Shown here: positions 5,259 through 11,997 of the stretch, piece after piece
Layout: each line of letters starts with the position of its first letter
How positions within the stretch are numbered: the stretch's first letter is position 1
Assembly (NCBI GenBank): GCA_947040475.1
Contig: CAMRBT010000023.1
Location: forward strand, 1 to 13,685
Length of the DNA stretch: 13,685 nucleotides
Source: an uncultured Brevinema sp.
Lineage (GTDB): Bacteria; Spirochaetota; Brevinematia; Brevinematales; Brevinemataceae
Direction: 5' to 3'
Notes under the pieces: generated by a model
What the model was told of the DNA's origin: nothing
Databases searched by the model: none
What the model saw: only the letters and a program-made list of their open reading frames with translations
Translations under genes and position numbers: made by a program

Positions 5259-5734
5259 TGTATAGAGTAGCTTTAGGATATGATCTTCATCGCTTAAAGA
5301 TAGCCGAAAATTCTATAATTATTTGTGGTGGGATAGAAATCCCTTGTGACTTAGCAATAAATGGGGCACATTCTGACGGTGATGTGGTTTTTCACGCATT
5401 GACAGACGCTCTTTTTAGCGTAGTGGGAAAAGATATAGGGGTTGAATTTTCTAATACCGATCCCCAAAATCTTAATAGATCTAGTGATGAATTTTTATCT
5501 TGTGCTTTTGATAGTATCAAAAATAGCCATCGTATAATTAATATTGATATAGTGGTTATTTGTGATAAACCCAAAATTGCTGTATACTCTTTAGAGATTA
5601 GAAAAAATATAGCAAGCCTATTACAAATGGAAATAGAAGATATTACTATTCGTGGAAAGACGACAGAACAAACGAATCCATTTACAATACAAGCTTATAC
5701 CAATGTCTTGTTTCAAAAAAAATCAAATAAGTGA
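5258..5734 (+). CDS. ispF: 2-C-methyl-D-erythritol 2,4-cyclodiphosphate synthase
   Basis: IspF cyclises CDP-ME 2-phosphate to MEcPP in the non-mevalonate isoprenoid pathway; the enzyme is a cytoplasmic trimer. The protein (158 aa) has normal length and shows the zinc ligands D9 and H11 (GYDLHR) and H46 (VVFHALTD), the HSDGD block (38-42), DIGVEFSNTDP (59-69), the DKPK block (103-106) and TTE (135-137). After TTE the usual glycine-rich stretch (GFxGRxEGI in most IspF) is missing; instead the chain reads QTNPFTIQAYTNVLFQ. The residue that normally contacts the CDP phosphates there is therefore absent or moved. Start and stop are set by the ATGA-like overlap with yacL (TAATG at 5256-5260). ispD is not in the window. 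Confidence 0.94.
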   Translation: MYRVALGYDLHRLKIAENSIIICGGIEIPCDLAINGAHSDGDVVFHALTDALFSVVGKDIGVEFSNTDPQNLNRSSDEFLSCAFDSIKNSHRIINIDIVVICDKPKIAVYSLEIRKNIASLLQMEIEDITIRGKTTEQTNPFTIQAYTNVLFQKKSNK

Positions 5735-5740
5735 GAGAAC

Positions 5741-6748
5741 ATGTTTAATAAGAAAAACAAAAAAAAGAATAAAAAGCCAGAAACTTTTTTGGATCAGGTA
5801 AAACTGTTTTTTTCAACTTATTTATTGGCATTAGTAATTAGAACTTTTATTATAGAAGCTTCCCAAATTCCGTCCCAATCAATGGTACCAAGTCTTTTAG
5901 TAGGCGATACCTTAATGGTCGAAAAAATAAGCTTAGGGACTTATATCCCAGTGCTAAATAAAAAATTACCTAGTTTTTCTCAACCTGAGGCAAACAACAT
6001 GGTCGTCTTTGTTTCTCCTGAATGGAAAAGTCCTGGATTTGTAGATGAACTTATCACTTTTTTATCATTATCTCTTATTAACAAAGACAATACTTTTCAA
6101 AATCCAAAAATTTTAGTTAAGAGAGTCGCTGCTGGACCTGGTGATGTGTTGACAATGACTAATAAACAAGTGCATTTCAACGGACAATTAATCAGTGGAT
6201 CACTCCTCGCTACTCAGAACCAAGTTATTTACAGTGGTGGCAAGCGTCAAGGGCGTATGAGTTATAATCTCTTTGAAGAAAAAACAGAATCTTTTAATAG
6301 AATCATACAACATCCTACAGGTGGTTTTGAGGCAGAAAGTAATTCTATAGAATTTTACAAAGATAATAATTTTGAATTGTTATTGAGAAGTCTTGTAGTA
6401 CAAGGATTCCCACCTATTACCATACCAAAAAAAGGCACAACAATGATTATCAGTAATCTAAACAATTACGAAAAATATCTCTTGAGAAAACTTATTCAAC
6501 GAGAGTCTGGTATTGCTACTATGCTAAGAGATGGTATCCTGTATCAAAATTCACAAGAATTAGATTCATGGACTCCAAGAGATGATTATTATTTTATGAT
6601 GGGTGATAATAGAGACTTTAGTGAAGATAGTCGTTATTTTGGTTATGTACCAAAACAACGTATCTATGGTAGAGTATTATTTAGATATTGGCCTTTACCA
6701 CGTTTTACTTTTGATGCAAATTTAAAAGAAAAATATGTGAAAAAATAA
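5741..6748 (+). CDS. lepB: Signal peptidase I
   Basis: LepB removes signal peptides from exported proteins at the outer face of the inner membrane. The 335-residue protein has a Lys-rich cytoplasmic N-terminus, one membrane segment (about 21-39), then the nucleophile S47 in IPSQSMVPSL, the general base K127 in ILVKRVAAGPGD, and the C-terminal box GDNRDFSEDSRYFGYVP (288-304). These match the Ser/Lys dyad of the family. About 150 residues separate the lysine box from the GDN box, an inserted beta domain like that of larger Gram-negative LepB proteins. The gene starts 6 nt after ispF with only a weak GAGAG site overlapping the ispF stop, so it is probably translated by coupling. It ends at a strong terminator. 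Confidence 0.95.
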   Translation: MFNKKNKKKNKKPETFLDQVKLFFSTYLLALVIRTFIIEASQIPSQSMVPSLLVGDTLMVEKISLGTYIPVLNKKLPSFSQPEANNMVVFVSPEWKSPGFVDELITFLSLSLINKDNTFQNPKILVKRVAAGPGDVLTMTNKQVHFNGQLISGSLLATQNQVIYSGGKRQGRMSYNLFEEKTESFNRIIQHPTGGFEAESNSIEFYKDNNFELLLRSLVVQGFPPITIPKKGTTMIISNLNNYEKYLLRKLIQRESGIATMLRDGILYQNSQELDSWTPRDDYYFMMGDNRDFSEDSRYFGYVPKQRIYGRVLFRYWPLPRFTFDANLKEKYVKK

Positions 6749-6771
6749 CAAATGTATTTAACGATCATCAC

Positions 6772-6803
6772 AAAACCCCATCTAGTTTATAGGTGGGGTT
6801 TTT
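6772..6803 (+). terminator. Intrinsic terminator of yacL-ispF-lepB
   Basis: AAAACCCCATCT pairs with AGGTGGGGTTTT (one T-G pair) around GTTTAT-type loop bases and is followed by TTTATTTTAT. Confidence 0.92.
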
Positions 6804-6833
6804 ATTTTATGATAATATAAAACAATTTCTTCA

Positions 6834-6862
6834 TTGCTTTTATTAAAATCACATGTTATTAT
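6834..6862 (+). promoter_or_regulatory. Extended -10 promoter of mgtC
   Basis: TTGCTT (6834-6839), a 17-nt spacer and TATTAT (6857-6862) with an upstream TG (6854-6855). The start would be about 6869, leaving under 20 nt of leader with AAGGA (6874-6878). There is thus no room for a magnesium riboswitch, which precedes some other mgtC genes. Confidence 0.6.
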
Positions 6863-6886
6863 ATATAAATAAGAAGGAAAAATAAT

Positions 6887-7591
6887 ATGAATGAACAACA
6901 CTTTGAATTATTAGCTAGAATGTGTTTTGCTGTGCTTATCGGTGGTATCATAGGCTGGGAAAGAAAAATTCATGGAAAACCTGTAGGTATTATTACGAAT
7001 ATGTTAGTCTGTGTAGGTGCGACGATATTAGCTATTTATCAACAACTATCTACAACAGGGATTATCATCTATGGATTTGATTTGATAGCATCTACTACTA
7101 ATTCCAATATAAATGATGGAAGAATTGTTGCACAGATTGTTTCTGGTATAGGTTTTTTAGGTGCTGGCACTATTATGAGAGATAGACATTCTGATGGGAT
7201 TTCAGGGATTACCACAGCAGCTACTTTGTGGATTATGGCGTGTTTGGGTATTGTTATTGGTTCTGGGTATTGGTTTTTATCTTTACTAAGTAGTGGCTTT
7301 ATCGTTATTATTTTGTTTTTTGTAAAAGGCTTTGTTAATAGAGTGGTAGAGCATAAAAAATTGGTGAGCATTAATATCATTTGCAAGAAAACACTGGATT
7401 TAGATACTCTTTTTAATTCTTATGAATTGAAGATCATGGAAAATAGAACTATTAAAATAAGTGTTGATAAAAAAACAATTCAAGTAAAAATATATGTGCC
7501 CTCTTATATTAGTATTGAAAAAATATTAGAAGAAATAAAAACAAAAATGGACACAGATAAAGTTCATTTTATTTATAAAATATCTGAATAA
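6887..7591 (+). CDS. MgtC/SapB family membrane protein
   Basis: A 234-residue inner-membrane protein. The MgtC core spans about residues 8-150 with the family blocks GGIIGWERKIHGKPVG (19-34), NMLVCVGA (38-45), and RIVAQIVSGIGFLGAGTIMRD (79-99) followed by GISGITTAATLWIMACLG (104-121). About four to five hydrophobic segments are visible. A soluble C-terminal part (about 158-234) of alternating strands and helices resembles the ACT-like tail of longer MgtC proteins. MgtC is linked to survival under low magnesium and to control of ATP synthase in pathogens, but many homologues are uncharacterised, so the physiological role here is open. The residue usually Arg in the GxRTNxLV motif is Ile (GIITNMLV). 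It has its own promoter and terminator. Confidence 0.92.
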   Translation: MNEQHFELLARMCFAVLIGGIIGWERKIHGKPVGIITNMLVCVGATILAIYQQLSTTGIIIYGFDLIASTTNSNINDGRIVAQIVSGIGFLGAGTIMRDRHSDGISGITTAATLWIMACLGIVIGSGYWFLSLLSSGFIVIILFFVKGFVNRVVEHKKLVSINIICKKTLDLDTLFNSYELKIMENRTIKISVDKKTIQVKIYVPSYISIEKILEEIKTKMDTDKVHFIYKISE

Positions 7592-7623
7592 AAAAAGCCA
7601 CCTAGTTATCAGGTGGCTTTTTT
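7591..7623. terminator. Bidirectional intrinsic terminator between mgtC and gyrB
   Basis: A 13-bp perfect stem (7591-7603 with 7611-7623, core GCCACCT/AGGTGGC), 7-nt loop and T-runs on both strands. It serves the two convergent genes. Confidence 0.93.
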
Positions 7624-7632
7624 GTTTTTTGT

Positions 7633-9594
7633 TTATCCTATGTCGTCAATATTTGTAACGAAATCTGCATTAGAAAGAATAAATTCTTTTTTCTCTACAG
7701 GATCGCCACTTTCACTCATTAAGAGTTCTATTCTAGCTCTTGTAACTATTTCATCTTTTATTTCTACTTTACGAAGTTTTCTCAAAGCGGGATCCATTGT
7801 TGTATCCCAAAGTTGATCGGCATTCATTTCTCCAAGTCCTTTATAACGTTGAAGATCGTATTTTTTATTAGCAAATCTATCACTTTTTACATATTCTTCT
7901 TTTTCGCCATCTGAATAAGCATATACAGAATCTTTACCAGCGGTTATTTTGTAAAGAGGAGGTTGAGCAATGTAGAGGTAGCCTTCTTCAATTAACGCAG
8001 GGATAAAACGATAGAAAAATGTTAATAAAAGAATTTGAATATGGGAACCATCTACGTCAGCATCTGTCATGATAATAACTTTGTGATAACGTAATTTGTC
8101 TAAGTAGTCATCATTTTGTCTTAAGACAGGATTTACTCCTAGCGCTGCAAAAATCATACGGATAATCTCATTTTTTAGAGCATCTTGTTTTTTTGCAACG
8201 TTGAGAATTTTACCACGAACTGGTAAAATAGCTTGAACTTCACGATTTCTACCTTGTTTAGCAGAACCACCAGCGGAGTCGCCCTCAACAATAAAGAGTT
8301 CTTTTTTTGCAGGATCTTTACTAGTACAATCAGCAAGTTTTCCAGCAAGCATTGTTAGAGCTTCTTTTCTTTTTAGTTTTCCAGATCTTGAATTTTCTAA
8401 AGTACGCTGAGCAGATTCAATAGCTTCCATTTCACGGACGGCTTTTTCTAAAATTGCAGTTGTAATATCTTTGTTTTTTTCAAAAAAGTTTGCTAACGCA
8501 TTTTCTGTTAATGATCTGATCGTAGCATTAGTTTTTGTTGGTTCAGTGAGTTTGTCTTTTGTTTGACCTTTGAATTCAGCATTAGGAACACGGGTATTGA
8601 TAATACAAGTTAAGCCAATAGATAAACTTCTTTTGGTAACTAAAGTTCCTTTTTTGTCTAATTTAAGACGCTCTGCGAATGATTTCATTAGTTTTTCGTA
8701 TGCTGCCCAAAATCCATCAACGTGAAGTCCATGACTCTTTGTGTGAATAGTATTTACATAACTTAATACTAGAGGTTCGTCATTAGAAATTCTATATTGA
8801 AATACAATATCCATCGTAAGACCTTGATGTTCGCCAACAATTCTAATCGGTTCTTCAAACAATACAGGAATATCTTTGTTAATATCATCTTTTAAAAATT
8901 CTAAAGCACCTTGTTCGTAGAAAAATTCATGTCTGGAAGTTTCTTCGACAGCATCTTCTGTTCTATGTAATTGATTTTCGAAGATAACTCTCAAACCAGG
9001 ATTTAGGAAAGCACTTTGTTTTAATCGAGCCATTAAAATGTCTGGAGTATAGTGTCCAATTTCATAAAAAATAGTAGGATCTAATTTGAATCGAACAGTC
9101 GTTCCTTTTTTAGTACTTTTACCAACTTCATGAAGATCAACAGTTTTTACACCTTTTTCATAACGAATTCTGTAGATTTTTTTATTTCTATGAACATCAA
9201 CTTCCATAAATTCAGAAAGAGCATTCACAACGGAAAGTCCAACACCATGTAGTCCACCAGATACTTGATAAGAATCACTATCAAATTTTCCACCAGCATG
9301 TAATTTGGTCATAACAAGTTCAATAGCGGGGATTCCTTCACCTTCATGCATATCAATAGGAATACCACGTCCATCATCACTTACTTCTAAAATACTTCCA
9401 GGGTGTAAGGTTACCGTGATATTTTGAGCATAATCAGCAAGATGTTCGTCAACAGAGTTGTCTATAATTTCATAGGCACAATGGTGATACCCTTCGATAC
9501 TACGATCTCCAATATACATATCGGGACGCATTCTGACATTATCAGGAAAATCCAGTGCAACAATCGAAGCCGCGGAGTATGTATTTTTACTCAT
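7633..9594 (-). CDS. gyrB: Type IIA topoisomerase B subunit, most likely DNA gyrase B
   Basis: The 653-residue ATPase subunit of gyrase (with GyrA it introduces negative supercoils). The GHKL ATPase domain has E42 and N46 (YEIIDNSVDE), DDGRGIP (73-79) and GGLHGVG (113-119). The transducer domain has the QTK loop (344-346). The Toprim domain has EGDSAGG (437-443) and TDADVDG (510-516). The tail has the QRYKGLGEMN block. GyrB is preferred over ParE because of KQGRNREVQAILPVRGKILNV, LLLTFFYR and AQPPLYKI, which resemble GyrB. The B-type tail is short, without the Gram-negative insertion. The gene is not near gyrA, recF or dnaN in this window, so a ParE role is not fully excluded. An AGAGGA site precedes the ATG. 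It lies 24 nt downstream of the HAD gene and is probably cotranscribed with it. Confidence 0.93.
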   Translation of the reverse strand: MSKNTYSAASIVALDFPDNVRMRPDMYIGDRSIEGYHHCAYEIIDNSVDEHLADYAQNITVTLHPGSILEVSDDGRGIPIDMHEGEGIPAIELVMTKLHAGGKFDSDSYQVSGGLHGVGLSVVNALSEFMEVDVHRNKKIYRIRYEKGVKTVDLHEVGKSTKKGTTVRFKLDPTIFYEIGHYTPDILMARLKQSAFLNPGLRVIFENQLHRTEDAVEETSRHEFFYEQGALEFLKDDINKDIPVLFEEPIRIVGEHQGLTMDIVFQYRISNDEPLVLSYVNTIHTKSHGLHVDGFWAAYEKLMKSFAERLKLDKKGTLVTKRSLSIGLTCIINTRVPNAEFKGQTKDKLTEPTKTNATIRSLTENALANFFEKNKDITTAILEKAVREMEAIESAQRTLENSRSGKLKRKEALTMLAGKLADCTSKDPAKKELFIVEGDSAGGSAKQGRNREVQAILPVRGKILNVAKKQDALKNEIIRMIFAALGVNPVLRQNDDYLDKLRYHKVIIMTDADVDGSHIQILLLTFFYRFIPALIEEGYLYIAQPPLYKITAGKDSVYAYSDGEKEEYVKSDRFANKKYDLQRYKGLGEMNADQLWDTTMDPALRKLRKVEIKDEIVTRARIELLMSESGDPVEKKEFILSNADFVTNIDDIG

Positions 9595-9618
9595 ATTTTG
9601 TCCTCTTTGTATAAGTTT

Positions 9619-10263
9619 TTATAAATTATTATTAGCTTTTGGGAGTCCTTCTCTTATAGTTCCATCTTTTTCTACCGTATATTGTTGTTGAGCTACGTTG
9701 AATAGAGCAAGATCATTTAGAGAATCTGAATACATTTTTTCTATAGTGTATTCTTGATTTGGATAATGTGTTTTTAGATATTCATATAAACGAGATACCT
9801 TTTCTTCTTTTTTGCAATTAGCCCCAACAATATTACTGCTAACATGGGTTTCTGTGGTGCTAAAAATAGTGCCAATTAAGAAATCTACGGGAATAATATC
9901 CATAATAGGGTACAACATAATCTCAGCCGATGCAGAGAGAATACCAACAGTATAGCCATCTTTTTTGTCTTGTTCTATTTGTTTTAGGGTGTTAGAAAAT
10001 AGATTTTTTGATTCTTTGTCCCAAAATTCAGTAATAAAAATTTCCCACTCTTCTTTAGTAAGTAGATTTATAGGTGAGAAAAAAATCTCTTTAAATTTTA
10101 GAGAAGGAATGATTTTTAGAAAATAGGGAATAAATGACAATAAAATTTTTGGTGTTTGCAAAAGAGTTTCAGGATGTTTTTTGAATAAATATTTTAAAAC
10201 CATTCCCCCTGTATCTGTTTTATAAATAGTTTTATCAAAATCATAGAGTGAAAGTTTAATCAT
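9619..10263 (-). CDS. HAD-superfamily phosphatase (SerB-like, HAD-IB type)
   Basis: A 214-residue cytoplasmic haloacid-dehalogenase-type phosphohydrolase. Motif I is YDFDKT with nucleophile D8 and D10; motif II is the serine-rich ILSAS (108-112); motif III is K155 (EEKVSRL); motif IV is YSDSLND with D180 and D184. The helical cap between motifs I and II (about 20-95) is typical of the PSPase-like HAD-IB group, which includes phosphoserine phosphatases and lipid or nucleotide phosphatases. The substrate is not predictable. The start at 10263 (MIKLSLYDFDKT) is chosen over an ATG at 10332. It places motif I at the usual N-terminal spot, an AGGA site lies 11 nt upstream, and the promoter initiates near 10297, downstream of the longer start. 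It forms a probable two-gene unit with gyrB. Confidence 0.9.
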   Translation of the reverse strand: MIKLSLYDFDKTIYKTDTGGMVLKYLFKKHPETLLQTPKILLSFIPYFLKIIPSLKFKEIFFSPINLLTKEEWEIFITEFWDKESKNLFSNTLKQIEQDKKDGYTVGILSASAEIMLYPIMDIIPVDFLIGTIFSTTETHVSSNIVGANCKKEEKVSRLYEYLKTHYPNQEYTIEKMYSDSLNDLALFNVAQQQYTVEKDGTIREGLPKANNNL

Positions 10264-10303
10264 ATAAAATAATATCCTATGTAATTGGAATTTTTCATAA
10301 TAT

Positions 10304-10332
10304 ATTATATGTTTTTTTTCATATTTTTGCAA
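10304..10332 (-). promoter_or_regulatory. Promoter of the HAD-gyrB unit
   Basis: TTGCAA (10332-10327), a 17-nt spacer and perfect TATAAT (10309-10304) on the minus strand. The start near 10297 leaves a leader of about 34 nt to the ATG at 10263. Confidence 0.75.
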
Positions 10333-10343
10333 CTTTATACAAC

Positions 10344-10371
10344 AATAGATCTTGTTCGATTTTGATCTATT
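10344..10371. repeat. 8-bp inverted repeat in the divergent promoter region
   Basis: AATAGATC (10344-10351) and GATCTATT (10364-10371) are separated by 12 nt. It lies between the two divergent promoters; it may be an operator or chance structure. Confidence 0.45.
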
Positions 10372-10375
10372 TTGT

Positions 10376-10409
10376 TATAGATAAATTTAAAATTTGAAAT
10401 TTATCTATA
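10376..10409. repeat. 13-bp perfect palindrome over the -35 box of the lipoprotein promoter
   Basis: TATAGATAAATTT (10376-10388) and AAATTTATCTATA (10397-10409) are perfect inverted copies with an 8-nt centre. The -35 box at 10394-10399 lies inside it, so a protein bound here would affect the promoter. Its arm ends TATCTATA recur at 10422-10429 and 10454-10461. Confidence 0.6.
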
Positions 10410-10422
10410 TATATGTTATCAT
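10394..10422 (+). promoter_or_regulatory. Promoter of the lipoprotein-rnr unit
   Basis: TTGAAA (10394-10399), a 17-nt spacer and TATCAT (10417-10422) with TG one base upstream form an extended -10 promoter. The start would be about 10429. GGAGGA (10465-10470) is the ribosome binding site for the ATG at 10474. Confidence 0.6.
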
Positions 10423-10473
10423 ATCTATAATAATATATATATATTTATAATAGTATCTATATATGGAGGAATT

Positions 10474-11973
10474 ATGTTTAAACGTTTTGGAATGTTGGCT
10501 TTATTATTATTCACTGTTTCTTGTGGAAGTAATGGCGTGTTAGCGACTTATCAAGTCGATGGAAAAGCAAAAAAAATAACATCAGGCCAGTTATTAAAAG
10601 ATCTAAAAGAATTGTATCCACAAGTTTCTCAACAAGATATGGAAAACTTTATGGGAAATCAAGAGACTTTAAAATTAGTTGCCCATAGCCGTTTAATAGA
10701 ACCAGAACTATTAACTATAGAAGCTCTAGCCGCTTCTAACTTTATTGATACAGACGAATATCAACAAGGTGTAGACCAACAAACAGAAGTGATCCCTTAC
10801 CAATTAGCTTTCCAAAAAGGACAAGAGCTTATTCAAAAAGAATTAACAAAACAAAGTGTTGAACTAGCTGAAGTTTCTCGTATTATGTTTACTAATGGAG
10901 ATCCCTTGCAAATGGGCGAAGAAGTTGATGGCGTATCAATGATCTCTCTTTTAGAAGAACTTAAAGCAAGTGAAAATATTTTAGAAGATCTTCCTATTAT
11001 GGCTGAAAAATATTCTCAAGAACCTCTAGGTGCTCAAACAGGTGGCTATCTTGGTAATATTCAGAAAGGACAATTTATACCATTAGATGAAGTTGTGTTT
11101 GTAAAAAAATCAAAAGATCTATACCCTGAAATTGTTACAGGAAATGATGGTAGTTATATCGTTTTTGTACACACCCCTGCTAAAAAAATGAAAGTTTCTG
11201 ACTTAGAAAAAACAGGTGGATTAGCTTCCATGGCTGGAATAGAAATGAACTATATTAAAGACAATTTTAAATATCTTTATATGGCACATCCAGAAACCCC
11301 AAACACTTATATCTTTAATAAAAAAGAAATACTTGCTACAGATATTGATGAAAATCAAAAACTTCTTAAAATATGGAATAAAACATACACAGTAAAACAA
11401 CTTGCTCCTGTGTTTGAAGTGTTGGTAGGGAAGTCTACTCAAGAATACACTGCTGATATAATGATAAGTATTCTTGCTCAATATCAAAACCAAGAACAAC
11501 AGATTTCTTCACTAGAACAACAACTTGCTGTGATGTTTAAAGGCTACAACAATAGTATTAAAAATTCTAAAGAATACAAAGATTTATTAAAAGAAAATCT
11601 TAGCTCTATGAAATTAGAAAAAGTTTATAATATTATGTCAGAAGTAGTTTTCAAAGATATTTCTACCAATGTTACTGATACAGAATTGAGAGATTATTAT
11701 AAAATCCCTGGAAATCAACAAGTGAAATCTTATTCAGATAATGGAGAGCCTGTTTATGCGTCATTTGATGAGTCAAAAGAAGCAATGACACAAGCTATAT
11801 TAACGAGTAGATTCACTTTAGTACAAGGACAATTTAGAGAAGATATGGCTAAAAAATATAGTATTACATGGAATGATTTGCAAGTTGCTAAATTTGTCGA
11901 AACTCTTAAAAAAGACTATGCTAATTACATCAAAAAAAATCCTGTAGAAGAAACAGGAATGAATTTTCAATAA
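10474..11973 (+). CDS. Lipoprotein with parvulin-like peptidyl-prolyl isomerase domain (PrsA/SurA-like)
   Basis: A 499-residue exported protein. The N-terminus MFKRFGMLALLLFTVSCGSN is a lipoprotein signal peptide, with C17 as the likely lipidated cysteine; the lipobox FTVSC is looser than the usual LAGC, as tolerated in spirochaetes. Residues about 130-236 resemble a parvulin rotamase: LAEVSRIMF, then MAEKYSQEPLGAQTGGYLG with the GG of the family, and SYIVFVHTP at its end. Helical regions flank it, with a Gln-rich coiled-coil-like stretch (about 334-350). This layout is that of PrsA and SurA, chaperones that help exported or outer-membrane proteins fold outside the inner membrane. Catalytic activity is uncertain because parvulin active-site residues cannot be placed with confidence. 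It is followed in the same direction by rnr after 24 nt. Confidence 0.82.
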   Translation: MFKRFGMLALLLFTVSCGSNGVLATYQVDGKAKKITSGQLLKDLKELYPQVSQQDMENFMGNQETLKLVAHSRLIEPELLTIEALAASNFIDTDEYQQGVDQQTEVIPYQLAFQKGQELIQKELTKQSVELAEVSRIMFTNGDPLQMGEEVDGVSMISLLEELKASENILEDLPIMAEKYSQEPLGAQTGGYLGNIQKGQFIPLDEVVFVKKSKDLYPEIVTGNDGSYIVFVHTPAKKMKVSDLEKTGGLASMAGIEMNYIKDNFKYLYMAHPETPNTYIFNKKEILATDIDENQKLLKIWNKTYTVKQLAPVFEVLVGKSTQEYTADIMISILAQYQNQEQQISSLEQQLAVMFKGYNNSIKNSKEYKDLLKENLSSMKLEKVYNIMSEVVFKDISTNVTDTELRDYYKIPGNQQVKSYSDNGEPVYASFDESKEAMTQAILTSRFTLVQGQFREDMAKKYSITWNDLQVAKFVETLKKDYANYIKKNPVEETGMNFQ

Positions 11974-11985
11974 ATAATAAAAATA

Positions 11986-11991
11986 GAGGGG
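11986..11991 (+). promoter_or_regulatory. Ribosome binding site that supports the TTG start of rnr
   Basis: GAGGGG lies 6 nt before TTG at 11998-12000. The preceding in-frame codons back to the lipoprotein stop (11971-11973) contain no ATG, GTG or TTG, and the next in-frame ATG is about 280 nt further on, inside the conserved region. Confidence 0.85.
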
Positions 11992-11997
11992 ATTTCT

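Noticed and set aside
6804..6886. Magnesium riboswitch before mgtC
   Set aside because: The promoter leaves a leader of less than 20 nt, too short for any known magnesium-sensing RNA.
7069..7386. Minus-strand 105-residue frame inside mgtC
   Set aside because: It is wholly within a gene with strong family motifs, has no ribosome binding site, and encodes no recognisable domain.
11221..11499. Minus-strand 92-residue frame inside the lipoprotein gene
   Set aside because: A shadow of the plus-strand gene, with Phe/Tyr/Ile-rich composition typical of antisense to AT-rich coding sequence and no ribosome binding site.
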